A stretch of DNA of 64,000 nucleotides from Bacillus haynesii (GCF_001969855.1 NZ_MRBL01000003.1:248001-312000), one strand, 5' to 3'. Shown: positions 1 through 9,630, counted from the stretch's first letter. Numbers and translations: made by a program. The notes: a model not told the origin generated them from the sequence alone.

Positions 1-378
1 GTAAAAGGGACGTCAGGGGCGGTCAGACTGGAAAACGTTCAAACGGCAGCTGCTGACATCCGCTCCACATCCGGTAATACAAAACTTGAAAATGTCACCG
101 GCAGACTCAGCATCAAACAGACTTCGGGCAATTTGCGTGCTTCTTTTACAGAGATTAACGATCCACTGAGCATCAAACAGACATCCGGAAACACCAAGCT
201 CAAACTTCCCGATGATGCCGACATCAGTCTTGAAGCCGAGTCGACAAGCGGGAACATCAGTCATTCTTATTCATTTGACCAAGTCACCAATGAGAAACGG
301 ACGCTGACTGGAAAAAAAAGAAATGGAAAAAATAAAATCAACATCTCCATTACGAGCGGAAATGTCTCAATTGAGTAA
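1..378 (+). CDS. liaG: LiaG-like DUF4097 protein, 3' part only
   Basis: The open frame runs in from the left edge and stops at 376-378, so only the C-terminal 125 residues are visible. They contain a recurring T-S-G-N motif (four copies in roughly 100 residues) separated by alternating polar/hydrophobic stretches, typical of the beta-strand repeats of DUF4097 proteins. It lies 30 bp before liaF and reads in the same direction, matching the liaIHGFSR order of B. subtilis, where LiaG is a membrane-anchored protein of the envelope-stress operon with no firmly assigned biochemical role. The N-terminal anchor is outside the window. Identification rests on repeat pattern plus neighbours. Confidence 0.82.
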   Translation, partial: VKGTSGAVRLENVQTAAADIRSTSGNTKLENVTGRLSIKQTSGNLRASFTEINDPLSIKQTSGNTKLKLPDDADISLEAESTSGNISHSYSFDQVTNEKRTLTGKKRNGKNKINISITSGNVSIE

Positions 379-408
379 TCGACAAGAAGAAAGGGGGCTC
401 GAGTCAGC

Positions 409-1140
409 ATGCGTCTTACAAAAAACCAGCTGATCGGACTGATCATTGTACTCTTCGGAATCAGCATATTTTTGCAAAACAGCGGGCTTGGAGACGCGTT
501 ATTCTGGCCGCTCGCTTTTCTTTTTGCCGGGTATTTTCTTCACAAATATTCCCGCCGCTGGCTCGGGTCTGTCATGTATATTTTTGCGGGCTTTCTGCTG
601 CTGAAAGACATCTTCAGCATTACATTCAGCCTGTTCGGCTTTTTCTTTGCCGCTTTCTTAATCTATGCGGGATACCGGCTGGTGACAAACCAGCCGGTAT
701 TTGACCGCCATAAGCCGAAAGGAAGAGGAAAGGAAAAGGCGGATTCCAAGCCGCTTCAGGAGAAGAACAGTCCGGGACAGCGCAGCTTCTTTTTCGGTGA
801 TGTAAAATTGATGAAAACACCTTTTGACTTAAATGATTTGAATATCTCCGGGTTTATCGGTGACGTGAAAATCGATTTGTCAAAGGCGATTATTTCAGAG
901 GGAGAAAACACCATCGTCATTACGGGGTTGATCGGAGATGTCGATATTTACATTCCGTCCGATCTTGAGGTGTCCATCAGCTCTTCTGCGTTCGTTGGAG
1001 ACATTGACGTCATCGGCGGCCGAAAAAGCGGTATCGGCAATCAAATCTATACCGAGACAGAGAATTACGAGCAGTCGGCACGACGGGTCAAAATTTCGAT
1101 TTCGCTGTTTATCGGCGATGTGGATGTGCGGTTCATATGA
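409..1140 (+). CDS. liaF: LiaF, membrane inhibitor of the LiaRS two-component system
   Basis: 243 residues. The first ~90 residues form closely spaced hydrophobic helices; a basic linker around residues 100-125 leads into a soluble C-terminal domain with the repeated glycine-aspartate pattern (FIGDVKID, LIGDVDIYI, FVGDIDVI, FIGDVDVRF) of the cell-wall-active antibiotic response family. In B. subtilis LiaF keeps the kinase LiaS silent until lipid II-binding antibiotics or envelope damage appear. The stop overlaps the liaS start by ATGA, so the two are translationally coupled. An AAGGGGG-type ribosome binding site lies upstream of the ATG. Confidence 0.93.
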   Translation: MRLTKNQLIGLIIVLFGISIFLQNSGLGDALFWPLAFLFAGYFLHKYSRRWLGSVMYIFAGFLLLKDIFSITFSLFGFFFAAFLIYAGYRLVTNQPVFDRHKPKGRGKEKADSKPLQEKNSPGQRSFFFGDVKLMKTPFDLNDLNISGFIGDVKIDLSKAIISEGENTIVITGLIGDVDIYIPSDLEVSISSSAFVGDIDVIGGRKSGIGNQIYTETENYEQSARRVKISISLFIGDVDVRFI

Positions 1141-2201
1141 GAACGAACAGACTTGCAAACATTCAATGGCGCGCCGTCCGCTTATCCCTTGGTGTCAGCT
1201 TTACGATTTTTATTGCAGTATTGGGATTTATGCTGTTTTACTACCAGCTGGATCCAAGTGTACTTATCGTTTCCAGGTGGTTCGGGATTCCGTTTATCGC
1301 GCTTCTCGCATTGATCAGCGTAGCTGTCGGATTCGGCTCAGGTTATATGTTCGGCAATCAGCTGAAAAAACGGCTTGAAAAGCTGATCGAATCGATTCTA
1401 AAGTACGAAAACGGCAACTTTGCCTACCGGATTCCGTCGCTTGGAGACGATGAGATCGGGCTGGCCGCCGACCAGCTCAATGAGATGGCCAAACGGATCG
1501 AAAGACAGGTTGCCTCTTTGCAAAAGCTGTCCAATGAGAGAGCGGAATGGCAGGATCAAATGAAAAAATCGGTGATCTCCGAAGAGCGGCAGCGTCTCGC
1601 GCGCGAATTGCATGATGCGGTGAGCCAGCAGCTGTTTGCGATTTCCATGATGACTTCAGCCGTATTGGAGGGAATCGACGCTGCCGCTGAAGAGAAGCTC
1701 GCCCAAAGGCTGAAAATGGTCGAAAAAATGGCGGCCGATGCCCAGAATGAAATGAGGGCGCTGCTTTTACATTTGCGACCTGTTACGCTTGAAGGGAAAG
1801 GTCTAAAAGAAGGGCTTGCAGATCTTTTGAAAGAATTTAAAGCGAAACAGTCGATCGACATCGATTGGGAGATCGAGGATGCGGGCAAACTTCCGAAAGG
1901 TGTGGAAGACCACCTGTTCAGGATCGTTCAAGAAGCGCTCTCAAACGTGTTCCGGCATTCAAAAGCGACAAAAGTCACCGTCCGACTGCTGCTCAGGAAC
2001 AAACAGCTCCAGTTGAAAGTCATTGACAATGGTGAAGGATTTAAGATGGACGCCGTCAAAACATCTTCGTACGGGCTGAACTCGATCAAGGAAAGAGCCA
2101 GCGAAGTCGGCGGAGTGGCCGAAATCATTTCATTTACGGGAAAAGGAACACAAGTTGATGTAAAGGTTCCGATTTTTGAACAACAAAAAGGAGAGGCTTA
2201 A
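1137..2201 (+). CDS. liaS: LiaS, envelope-stress sensor histidine kinase
   Basis: 354 residues. Two transmembrane helices (about 15-36 and 50-72) enclose a very short extracellular loop, the mark of an intramembrane-sensing kinase. A HAMP linker follows, then a NarL/DesK-type dimerisation domain with the phosphoacceptor motif RQRLARELHDAVSQQ (His159) and a C-terminal HATPase domain (DNGEGF, YGLNSIKERA). It would phosphorylate LiaR encoded 3 bp downstream and is held in check by LiaF upstream. The ATG lies inside the liaF stop overlap. Family and context agree; the signal itself cannot be read from sequence. Confidence 0.94.
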   Translation: MRTNRLANIQWRAVRLSLGVSFTIFIAVLGFMLFYYQLDPSVLIVSRWFGIPFIALLALISVAVGFGSGYMFGNQLKKRLEKLIESILKYENGNFAYRIPSLGDDEIGLAADQLNEMAKRIERQVASLQKLSNERAEWQDQMKKSVISEERQRLARELHDAVSQQLFAISMMTSAVLEGIDAAAEEKLAQRLKMVEKMAADAQNEMRALLLHLRPVTLEGKGLKEGLADLLKEFKAKQSIDIDWEIEDAGKLPKGVEDHLFRIVQEALSNVFRHSKATKVTVRLLLRNKQLQLKVIDNGEGFKMDAVKTSSYGLNSIKERASEVGGVAEIISFTGKGTQVDVKVPIFEQQKGEA

Positions 2202-2204
2202 AAG

Positions 2205-2840
2205 GTGATTCGAGTATTGTTAATTGATGATCATGAGATGGTGAGAATGGGGCTGGCCGCTTTCCTGGAATCCCAGCCTGATATTGAAGTGATTGGAGAG
2301 GCTTCAGACGGAAAGCGCGGCGTTGAATTGGCGGTGGAAACCAAACCCGACGTGATTTTGATGGATCTTGTGATGGAAGGAATGGACGGAATTGAGGCCA
2401 CGAAAGAAATCTGCCGGCAGCTTGCCGATCCGAAAATCATCGTTCTGACGAGCTTCGTTGATGATGACAAGGTCTATCCGGTCATCGAAGCCGGAGCGCT
2501 CAGCTATTTGCTGAAAACGTCGAAAGCGAGTGAAATCGCCGATGCGATCAGGGCTGCGAGCGTGGGAGAACCAAAGCTTGAAGCCAAAGTCGCAGGCAAA
2601 GTATTGTCCAAGCTAAGACACTCAGCCGGCGAACAGCCCCTTCATCAATCGCTGACGGCAAGAGAATTGGAAATCCTCAAACTTGTAGCAGAAGGTAAAA
2701 CAAACAAAGATATTGCTGAAGAATTATTTATCACCATTAAAACAGTTAAAACGCATGTGACGAACATCCTTTCCAAGCTTGAAGTCGACGACCGGACCCA
2801 AGCCGCAGTCTACGCCCACCGAAACAAACTTGTCGACTGA
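2205..2840 (+). CDS. liaR: LiaR, NarL-family response regulator
   Basis: 211 residues starting at GTG after an AAAAGGAGAGG ribosome binding site. The receiver domain has the acidic pair near residues 8-9, phosphoacceptor Asp54 (VILMDLVMEGMDG), a conserved Thr in VLTSF and a Lys in LLKTSKA. A LuxR-type helix-turn-helix occupies about residues 147-205 (LTARELEILKLVAEGKTNKDIA). Phosphorylated by LiaS, it activates the lia promoter upstream of liaI, outside this window. Last gene of the operon; a terminator hairpin follows immediately. Confidence 0.95.
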   Translation: MIRVLLIDDHEMVRMGLAAFLESQPDIEVIGEASDGKRGVELAVETKPDVILMDLVMEGMDGIEATKEICRQLADPKIIVLTSFVDDDKVYPVIEAGALSYLLKTSKASEIADAIRAASVGEPKLEAKVAGKVLSKLRHSAGEQPLHQSLTARELEILKLVAEGKTNKDIAEELFITIKTVKTHVTNILSKLEVDDRTQAAVYAHRNKLVD

Positions 2841-2848
2841 TCAAACAA

Positions 2849-2879
2849 AAAAACAGCTTTCTCAAGAAAGCCGTTTTTC
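2849..2879 (+). terminator. Terminator after liaR
   Basis: A short stem GCTTTCT-ca-AGAAAGC is followed by CGTTTTT and preceded by an A-run. It sits between the convergent liaR and the minus-strand membrane protein gene, so it could serve both directions. Confidence 0.75.
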
Positions 2880-3261
2880 AGCCGTTCCAGTATTTTCGGT
2901 CCTCAGCTGCAGGAAGAGTGAATGAATCTGTTTCAACCGTGCGGGCGGTAAGTTGGGCGGTCTCGTTTTCTTCGCGTGCATGTTCGCCCGCTGCGCCGTT
3001 TTGGCAAATGATGTCGAGCCGCTCGGCCACTATGGCGTTGTGTTTCTCCTGCAAGTCGATCAATTTGCCGATGCCTAGCAAAATGAATCCGCCGATGAAG
3101 CAAAAAAACGGAGTGGTGAGGTATGTGCCGATCGTAAAGAAAAGCATCGACTGCGAATCCTCCATAAACGGATCATAAGCGACATCACTGATAATGAATC
3201 CGGACAGAATGACTGCCGCTGCAATCAAAAAAATGCCTGTCATGTGCAATATCCGCTTCAA
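2878..3261 (-). CDS. Small membrane protein, unknown function
   Basis: 127 residues if translation starts at the TTG at 3261, which sits 6 bases after AAAGGGTG; the ATG two codons earlier touches that ribosome binding site and is less likely. Two hydrophobic helices (about residues 4-25 and 38-63) are followed by a charged cytoplasmic tail containing the segment IGKLIDLQEKHN. It lies downstream of gerAC on the same strand with a 43 bp gap, so it may be read through from the gerA operon. I recognise no domain; the size and position suggest a Bacillus-specific lineage protein. Confidence 0.7.
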   Translation of the reverse strand: MKRILHMTGIFLIAAAVILSGFIISDVAYDPFMEDSQSMLFFTIGTYLTTPFFCFIGGFILLGIGKLIDLQEKHNAIVAERLDIICQNGAAGEHAREENETAQLTARTVETDSFTLPAAEDRKYWNG

Positions 3262-3304
3262 GCTCATCACCCTTTCAAACACATTCTATCAGAAAAACGG
3301 GCCG

Positions 3305-4426
3305 CTATCTGCTTTTTGTCGCACCTTTTGTCCCAAAGTCCTGAATCGTCGCTTTGATATGATAGTCGATATAGGCTTCGCTGAAGTGCTTATCCCAATT
3401 GGATCTGTCTCTTTCCCATTCCTTCGGAAAATTGATCCGTGCATTGTCGGAAAGATCGGTGACGTCCGTTTTGATATCGTGCTGCAGGACATGGATCAGC
3501 TGCTCAACCCGCTTTTCAATGTCTTTTTGAACCGATTTTTCTATGTTTTTAATATATTGATCATTAAAAGAATCCTCTCCAAGATACCAGTCCTCTGACA
3601 GTCTTCCTTTAATATTGGCATTGATGACAAATTTGTACTTTCCGTTCTGCCTCATCGCCCGTACGCGGTGGGTCATCGAAAACACTTCATACGAGAACAA
3701 ATGTCCATCATGACTTGAGTCAATCACCCCGCCGATTACTTTGCCCGTTAATAAATTCAGCGCTTCGATCTGAGGGGGCGAAAGGTTTGCATGGTATTTG
3801 TTGTTTTTGATCACGGCGCCGCCTTCAAGCTGGAGCTGTCCTTTTTCAATGACAACCTTTGGCATGATATAAGATAAATCAGATTGCATTTTGATCGAAA
3901 TGTCGCCCAATGTGACAGGCTTGAGCAGCTTGATTGTTGATGCTCTGTTTTCAGATATGTTGTGGATCACGTCTGACGCGGGATCCCCTGCATCGTCAAT
4001 CTTCAAAATGCTGCCGGCAGTCCCGGGCGTCATATAGACTTCGCTGCTCCTTCTGATGCTGTTGTCCCTAATAAACTGATTGATCAATGCTTCCAGCGAA
4101 ATATCGGATACAAGCTCCTCCGAGAAAATCAGGACTTGCAGATGCTGCGAGAATACCGGGAAATTTTTCAAAGCGGTGGAACGGATGGTTTGATGAACCG
4201 TGTTTCCGGAGGTGGACACCACTTTGGTCGGGTCCTGAGCGTTGCCGTCTTGTCCGATCTGTTTAGGAACAATAAACTGGTACGTTAATTTCACCTTTTT
4301 ATCGGCCTCGCCTTTATCCAGACCAAGACCGATGGCAATGCTGAGTTGTTCGATCTGCCTGCTGTCCCAGCAGCCTGTTAAAAGGAGAAGCAGGGACAAG
4401 GCTGCTAACATTCCCTTTTTTTTCAC
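3305..4426 (-). CDS. gerAC: GerAC, lipoprotein subunit of the GerA germinant receptor
   Basis: 373 residues from a GTG start 11 bases after AGGAGG. The N-terminus is a lipoprotein signal ending LLLLTGC-WDSR; the W-D following the lipidated Cys is typical of Ger(x)C proteins. The remainder matches the C-subunit architecture: a long soluble domain on the outer face of the spore inner membrane. The start codon overlaps the gerAB stop (GTGA), giving tight coupling. In B. subtilis GerA responds to L-alanine; ligand specificity here is inferred by orthology and synteny only. Confidence 0.93.
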   Translation of the reverse strand: MKKKGMLAALSLLLLLTGCWDSRQIEQLSIAIGLGLDKGEADKKVKLTYQFIVPKQIGQDGNAQDPTKVVSTSGNTVHQTIRSTALKNFPVFSQHLQVLIFSEELVSDISLEALINQFIRDNSIRRSSEVYMTPGTAGSILKIDDAGDPASDVIHNISENRASTIKLLKPVTLGDISIKMQSDLSYIMPKVVIEKGQLQLEGGAVIKNNKYHANLSPPQIEALNLLTGKVIGGVIDSSHDGHLFSYEVFSMTHRVRAMRQNGKYKFVINANIKGRLSEDWYLGEDSFNDQYIKNIEKSVQKDIEKRVEQLIHVLQHDIKTDVTDLSDNARINFPKEWERDRSNWDKHFSEAYIDYHIKATIQDFGTKGATKSR

Positions 4427-5523
4427 GAAGATGTAAACCTCCTTTTGACGGACACGAGCAAAAAGATCAGCAGCGGGAGCGCACAGAAGACAACGATAAA
4501 AATATACCCGAGGTAATCGCTGAAGGCACTGACCTGGTTAGAGTCCCGCGGTACAAGAGATGCCAGATAAACAATGGCGCCGATGAAGAGGACGTTTTTT
4601 TTCACAGGCCATCCGAATACGTTTTCAAGTCCTGAGGCGGCGAAGTACGTATAGACGACAAATGTTGTAAAAAATTGGATCGTCCAAATGACAAGCAAAA
4701 AAGATTCGAACCTTTCGATGAAAATCCCTCTGATCTCAAAAGACTGAAACAAAGAGATCGTTGGCCATGTCATCGTCATAACCTCAGTCGCAGTCAGCGC
4801 CCCGACAACGACCGCAAATGTGAGGGTATATAAGAAAAGCGGTATCCCAAATCCGATCGCCGATGCCTTAAAAAGCTTTTCTTTGTTTTTAATGTATTTC
4901 GGCAGAAACATCATCAGCTCCACCCCTAAAAATGAAATGGAAACCACCGTCAAAGCTCTGCTGACCGGTTCCAATCCAAGGCCGAGGACCGGCCGCAAAT
5001 GATTCAGCTGAAACATATTCAGGCTCAGTCCGTAGACGATCAGAAGAATGACGATGGTAACGGACAGAAAGAACGGGAATATCTTTGACATATCGCTGAT
5101 ACCCCCGACGACCAAATAAATCGCACAAACGATAAAAGCAAAAATCGTCACGCTCATTGGCGTGAACTGAAGAAGAAAAAACTTTGCCATTTCAGCCATT
5201 GCTCTCGCTTCAAAGCTGGCCACGCCCATGAAGTATAAAACGATTAAAAGGTTGAGAATATTCCCGATCATAAAGCCGCAGCCTTCTCTTGTGTAATCAA
5301 AAAAAGACAGGACATTGTGTTTTTTAACGATTTTGGCATTGATGTAGATAATGAGAAAAAAGACGAGCCCCTCAAAGAGTAATACGATCCATCCGTCGGG
5401 CGACAGGGTCTTTTGCGTCAGCGCCCTGGGCAGCGTCAGCAGGCCTGCACCGAGCATTGTGCTTGTAATGATCGAAGCGGCTTCATACGTGCTAATCCGA
5501 TCGTGCTGATTTTTTGGAGCCAT
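4423..5523 (-). CDS. gerAB: GerAB, transmembrane permease-like subunit of the GerA receptor
   Basis: 366 residues with about ten hydrophobic segments; the N-terminus ISTYEAASIITSTMLGAGLLTLPRAL is the first unwound helix of the spore germination/APC permease fold (quoted here in part). B subunits form the amino-acid binding pocket within the spore inner membrane. The start ATG at 5523 follows GGAGGTGA and overlaps the end of gerAA by 32 bp; the end overlaps gerAC. Gene order AA-AB-AC and the location beside the lia operon and citG are as in B. subtilis. Confidence 0.93.
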   Translation of the reverse strand: MAPKNQHDRISTYEAASIITSTMLGAGLLTLPRALTQKTLSPDGWIVLLFEGLVFFLIIYINAKIVKKHNVLSFFDYTREGCGFMIGNILNLLIVLYFMGVASFEARAMAEMAKFFLLQFTPMSVTIFAFIVCAIYLVVGGISDMSKIFPFFLSVTIVILLIVYGLSLNMFQLNHLRPVLGLGLEPVSRALTVVSISFLGVELMMFLPKYIKNKEKLFKASAIGFGIPLFLYTLTFAVVVGALTATEVMTMTWPTISLFQSFEIRGIFIERFESFLLVIWTIQFFTTFVVYTYFAASGLENVFGWPVKKNVLFIGAIVYLASLVPRDSNQVSAFSDYLGYIFIVVFCALPLLIFLLVSVKRRFTSS

Positions 5524-6934
5524 TTTTAGGGTTCACCTCCCGGTCTTTTGTTGGCAGACGAATGATGGCTTCATCCGAATGTTTTAAGCTGAAAAAATGG
5601 TTCGGGTTAAAATACGGGATGCCGAAGCTTCTTTGTCTGACCAAATGGGTGAAGATGACGAGCATGCATAATATAATCCCGTAAAGCCCGAACACAGCTG
5701 CAGTCACCATGGAAATGAAACGAAGCACACGAAACGACAGACCCATGCCGTACTGCGGCACAGTAAAAGAAGCGAGGGCAATAATGCTGACAATGATCAC
5801 CATCACGGAGCTGACGATATTAGCTTCGACCGCCGCCTGGCCGATGACGACGCCTCCCACGAGGCCGATCGTCTGGCCGAGCGGATTGGGAAGCCGCAGT
5901 CCCGCTTCCCGTAAGAGCTCAATCGTCACTTCCATAATCAGCGCTTCAAGGAGCGGCGGAAACGGCACATTTTCGCGCGTGCTTGCGATCGTAACAGCGA
6001 GAGCCGTCGGCAGCATCCCTTGATGAAAAGACACAAGCGAAATGTAAAACGCCGACAGGAACAGGGTGATGAAAATTGAGCTGAACCGGAGAAATCGAAT
6101 CAAGGTGGTAGAGATCCACCTTTCATAAAAATCGTCCGGGGACTGCATCACCATTCCGAAAGAAGCAGGCACGATCAAGGCAAATGGCGAGTAATCAACA
6201 AAGATGGCGATCCGTCCATTAAACAGCGCTGAAGAGACCTTGTCAGGCCTTTCGGTATTCTGGATCTGCGGAAACGGCGAGTACTTATTATCCTCGATTA
6301 ATTCTTCAAGAACGCCCGAATCTTGAATATCATCCAGCCGAACCTTCTGCAGGCGTTTTTTAAGATCTTTAATAATCGAATCATCCGCTTTGCCCTGGAT
6401 ATAGAGAATGGTCGCATCTTTAAACTTGCGCTTGCCGAGCGGGATTTTTTCAACGGTCAGTTCTTTATCCGGGACACGCTGCCTGACTAGGGCCACATTT
6501 GTATCGACATCCTCGATAAAACCGACTTTCGGGCCTCTGACGACGTTTTCCGTATTCACTTCTCCAAGGCTTCTTTTCTTTTTCTCAGCTGTCGGCAGCG
6601 TAAAAATAACGTTCATGCCATTGATCAAGAGCAGGCACTTTCCTTTGAAGATCGCGTTGATTGCGTCTTTCTCTTTTGTGACGGGTTCCGCATTCAGCTC
6701 ATTTAAACGGAGCCGGACATCTTCCAATGAATAAGAACTGTCATCGGAAACCAGCAATTTCGCAGCTTTTTGGATTTTCTTGTCGTCATTCAAATCTTTA
6801 AAGTACAAAAAGTAAAAAATGATTCCGTTCTTCAGCATTTTTTTATTTTGAACCAGATCATCGTTGTGCTCGAGATGGGGAAGGAGCATTGCGAGATTTT
6901 CATGGATGTGTTCTTTGAATTCCGACTGAGTCAT
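5492..6934 (-). CDS. gerAA: GerAA, A subunit of the GerA germinant receptor
   Basis: 480 residues from the ATG at 6934, which has a GGTGA ribosome binding site six bases upstream; the same frame is open for another 65 codons upstream, but that extension has no such site and is not expected (family length is about 480). A soluble N-terminal domain (to about 240) precedes the conserved SPFPQIQNTERPD block and four to five membrane helices, including the family motif LREAGLRLPNPLGQTIGLVG. A subunits form the receptor's cation channel in the spore inner membrane. First gene of a three-gene operon, normally forespore (sigma-G) controlled; I could not place a confident sigma-G promoter. Confidence 0.94.
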   Translation of the reverse strand: MTQSEFKEHIHENLAMLLPHLEHNDDLVQNKKMLKNGIIFYFLYFKDLNDDKKIQKAAKLLVSDDSSYSLEDVRLRLNELNAEPVTKEKDAINAIFKGKCLLLINGMNVIFTLPTAEKKKRSLGEVNTENVVRGPKVGFIEDVDTNVALVRQRVPDKELTVEKIPLGKRKFKDATILYIQGKADDSIIKDLKKRLQKVRLDDIQDSGVLEELIEDNKYSPFPQIQNTERPDKVSSALFNGRIAIFVDYSPFALIVPASFGMVMQSPDDFYERWISTTLIRFLRFSSIFITLFLSAFYISLVSFHQGMLPTALAVTIASTRENVPFPPLLEALIMEVTIELLREAGLRLPNPLGQTIGLVGGVVIGQAAVEANIVSSVMVIIVSIIALASFTVPQYGMGLSFRVLRFISMVTAAVFGLYGIILCMLVIFTHLVRQRSFGIPYFNPNHFFSLKHSDEAIIRLPTKDREVNPKNGSKKSARSD

Positions 6935-7060
6935 GATCGTCACCTGCCCTGGTGTTTCTGGAGTTTGATATAGGTTATCTTTTCCTGTTAAAAAAACAAT
7001 ATACTGTGTTACAGTAGTGTTTGGTGAAATTTTCATTGAACAGAGACGGAGTGAGAAAAG

Positions 7061-7228
7061 TTGGCGCAGATCAGGCTTACGGGGAAACCGGAAGAGATTG
7101 AACGCATTATCCAATCTTTTTCTATGCATTATGAGGTTTCATATGTATCGAAAGAATACGGCAAGACAAACCCGAAATATAAATATGCAAAAGATTCCCG
7201 AGTTTATATTGAGCTAAAATTAAAATAA
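7061..7228 (+). CDS. yvzF: Small DUF3970-like protein (YvzF-type)
   Basis: 55 residues beginning at TTG, nine bases after GGAGTG; product begins [16 protein letters not shown] and ends RVYIELKLK. It looks like a single compact alpha/beta domain: a GKPEEIE... helix after a short strand, then [18 protein letters not shown] and a final strand. I associate this pattern with the DUF3970/YvzF family of Bacillus, function unknown. It lies in the divergent gap between gerAA and fumC, 84 bp before fumC and in the same direction. The symbol is by recall of the family and its position, not by search. Confidence 0.7.
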   Translation: MAQIRLTGKPEEIERIIQSFSMHYEVSYVSKEYGKTNPKYKYAKDSRVYIELKLK

Positions 7229-7311
7229 AGATAAAATTTAAATGGAAGGGTTTTAGCGATTTTTATCGAAATATAGACTATTGTAGATTTAGAGAAGGAA
7301 GGGATACGAAA

Positions 7312-8700
7312 GTGGACTACAGAATTGAAAAAGATACGATGGGTGAAGTCAAGGTTCCCGCCGATAAGTTTTGGGGAGCCCAAACCCAAAGAAGCAAGGA
7401 GAACTTTAAAATCGGTTCTGAGAAAATGCCGCAGGAAATTGTGTATGCGTTTGCAATCTTGAAAAGAAGCGCTGCGATTGCCAATGAAAAGCTTGGAAAT
7501 CTTGAAGCGGAAAAAAAGGAAGCGATTGTTTCTGTATGCGATGATATTTTAGAAGGAAAGTATGACAGCCATTTTCCGCTCGTCGTCTGGCAGACCGGCA
7601 GTGGAACACAGAGCAACATGAATATGAATGAAGTCGTGGCAAACAGGGGAACGGCTTATTTGCAGGAAAAAGGATCAAGCCTGAAGGTTCATCCGAATGA
7701 TGATGTCAACCGCAGCCAAAGCTCTAATGACACATTCCCGACTGCGATGCACGTAGCTGCTGTCCTCGCGATTCACGATAAACTGATTCCGGCGATTGAC
7801 CGCTTAAGAAGCACGCTGCATGAAAAAGCTGAAGCGTTCAAAGACATTGTCAAAATCGGCCGCACTCACTTGCAGGATGCGACACCGCTGACATTGGGAC
7901 AGGAAATCAGCGGCTGGGTATACATGCTGGACCGCTCTAAAGAGATGATTCTTGAAGCGGCTGAAAAAATCCGCGACCTTGCCATCGGCGGAACTGCCGT
8001 TGGAACAGGTATTAATGCTCACCCTGAATTCGGAAGCACCGTTGCCAAAGAGATCAGCGCCCTGACCGGACAGACATTCAAAAGCTCGCCTAATAAGTTT
8101 CATGCGCTGACAAGCCATGATGAACTGACACACGTGCATGGCGCACTTAAAGCGCTTGCAGCAGATCTCATGAAAATCGCCAATGATGTCAGATGGCTTG
8201 CAAGCGGACCGCGCTGCGGAATCGGTGAACTGATTATCCCGGAAAATGAGCCGGGAAGCTCGATCATGCCTGGAAAAGTCAACCCTACGCAAAGCGAAGC
8301 GCTGACAATGGTCGCATCCCAGATCATGGGGAATGACGCAACGATCGGCTTTGCCGCGAGCCAGGGGAACTTTGAGCTGAATGTCTTTAAACCGGTGATT
8401 ATTTATAACTTCCTGCAATCCGTTCAGCTTCTTGCCGACGGCATGGATTCATTCCATGACAAGTGTGCTGTAGGAATCGAGCCTAACCGGGAAACAATTG
8501 AAAAGAACCTGACCAACTCTCTCATGCTGGTTACGGCTTTAAATCCGCATATCGGATACGAAAATGCGGCGAAAATCGCGAAACTGGCCCATAAAGAGGG
8601 TCTGACGCTGAAAGAAGCGGCTCTCAAACTGAACCTTTTAACAGAGGAGCAGTTCGACGAGGTTGTAAAACCTGAAGAAATGGTGAAACCGAAAGCATAA
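7312..8700 (+). CDS. citG: Class II fumarase
   Basis: 462 residues, GTG start after AAGGAAGGG. Converts fumarate to L-malate in the TCA cycle, as a cytosolic homotetramer. Signature sequences are all present: [13 protein letters not shown], the [14 protein letters not shown] active-site block, [10 protein letters not shown], and the superfamily signature [13 protein letters not shown] in the C-terminal third. Length equals the usual 460-465 residues of FumC/CitG. It stands as its own transcription unit with a strong terminator right after the stop. Confidence 0.97.
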   Translation: MDYRIEKDTMGEVKVPADKFWGAQTQRSKENFKIGSEKMPQEIVYAFAILKRSAAIANEKLGNLEAEKKEAIVSVCDDILEGKYDSHFPLVVWQTGSGTQSNMNMNEVVANRGTAYLQEKGSSLKVHPNDDVNRSQSSNDTFPTAMHVAAVLAIHDKLIPAIDRLRSTLHEKAEAFKDIVKIGRTHLQDATPLTLGQEISGWVYMLDRSKEMILEAAEKIRDLAIGGTAVGTGINAHPEFGSTVAKEISALTGQTFKSSPNKFHALTSHDELTHVHGALKALAADLMKIANDVRWLASGPRCGIGELIIPENEPGSSIMPGKVNPTQSEALTMVASQIMGNDATIGFAASQGNFELNVFKPVIIYNFLQSVQLLADGMDSFHDKCAVGIEPNRETIEKNLTNSLMLVTALNPHIGYENAAKIAKLAHKEGLTLKEAALKLNLLTEEQFDEVVKPEEMVKPKA

Positions 8701-8705
8701 TCAAC

Positions 8706-8739
8706 AAACCGGCTGCATGCATTGCAGCCGGTTTTGTTT
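8706..8739 (+). terminator. Terminator after citG
   Basis: Near-perfect inverted repeat AAACCGGCTGCA / TGCAGCCGGTTT followed by a T-rich run. It separates citG from the convergent TetR gene and may act on both. Confidence 0.85.
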
Positions 8740-8745
8740 TGTGGA

Positions 8746-9630
8746 TCATCCGTGCGGATGGTGCATGTCTTTTTTGATCAATTCGGCGAGTTTGTCCGTT
8801 TCTTTTCGAATCGCGGTATATTCTTTCAAGTTGGATATCATGCCTTTGATGATGGCGTTTTTACGCTTTTCTTTTCTCAGCTCTTTCTCCAGAATATCCA
8901 GGCTTTCGGCAAGGTCGGCAGGAGGAGCGCCGTTGTACTGCTTGTTCGCTTTGACGCGCATTTCATTGAGTAGGGCGTCCTTCAGCGGATCAAATGTGTA
9001 AAACGGGCCGAACCACTCGTCTGCTTTTTCGAATGGGATCAGCGGCTGGTCATTGCGCTTGATCATCCCCTTTGCCAAATCGTCGAGGCGGTTCAGCATG
9101 TGGTCGGCGAGAGACTGCAGATCGAACGAATGGTGCAGCAAAATCATCAGCTCAAGATAGACATCGCTCATTCCGTTGATCATAAAGCACAGTTCGGCGC
9201 TGTACGGTTCAATGTCTTTGCCGTAAATGTTCTGGATGTTTTCGATGTGCAGCCTGAGCGTGGTTCTCCGCATTTTTTTCGCAAACGCTTCAATTTCTTC
9301 ATTGATCGGCATTGACCGCTCATTAAACTGCATCGTGATAAACTCTTTATGCTCCAAAATGTTTTCGAAAAAAACGATGAGCTGCATCCGGTACACATCG
9401 CGCGGATTGTCATGCTCCGTTTTGATTTTCTGAATTCGGGTAAAGATTCTTTCATAGTAGTAGTGAAGGACTGAAAGGAGGAGTGCTTCCTTTGATTTAA
9501 AATAAATGTAGAAAGCGCCTTTTGACATTTGGCACTCTTTTGCAATCTCCTGGACTGAAGTCGAACTGTATCCTTTTTTTGCGAAAAGTTTGATGGCTGT
9601 TTCAATAATGACTTTCTCTTTTTGTTTCAT
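8746..9630 (-). CDS. yuxN: TetR-family regulator (YuxN-like)
   Basis: 294 residues from the ATG at 9630, which has AGGAAGGTGA upstream; the longer frame above it has no ribosome binding site. Residues 5-50 are a TetR DNA-binding domain (AIKLFAKKGYSSTSVQEIA, then KGAFYIYFKSKEALL). The ligand domain is unusually long for TetR and ends in a charged coiled-coil-like stretch (EKELRKEKRKN). Convergent with citG, as yuxN is in B. subtilis. Two copies of a TGAC[CT]-N4-GGTCA inverted repeat flank the divergent promoter region upstream, suggesting autoregulation and control of the small gene at 9818. Ligand unknown. Confidence 0.85.
   Translation of the reverse strand: MKQKEKVIIETAIKLFAKKGYSSTSVQEIAKECQMSKGAFYIYFKSKEALLLSVLHYYYERIFTRIQKIKTEHDNPRDVYRMQLIVFFENILEHKEFITMQFNERSMPINEEIEAFAKKMRRTTLRLHIENIQNIYGKDIEPYSAELCFMINGMSDVYLELMILLHHSFDLQSLADHMLNRLDDLAKGMIKRNDQPLIPFEKADEWFGPFYTFDPLKDALLNEMRVKANKQYNGAPPADLAESLDILEKELRKEKRKNAIIKGMISNLKEYTAIRKETDKLAELIKKDMHHPHG

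Noticed and set aside
938..1378. 146-codon open frame spanning the liaF-liaS junction
   Set aside because: It lies in another frame across two well-conserved genes and shows no protein-like composition.
3194..3598. 134-codon plus-strand frame antisense to gerAC
   Set aside because: It overlaps the conserved gerAC 3' end on the opposite strand and has no start signals.
6935..7129. 65-codon N-terminal extension of gerAA
   Set aside because: The frame is open but lacks a ribosome binding site; the ATG at 6934 has GGTGA at proper spacing and gives the family length.
7804..8418. 204-codon open frame antisense to citG
   Set aside because: It is the mirror of a conserved enzyme gene with no ribosome binding site and no recognisable domain; a coding shadow.
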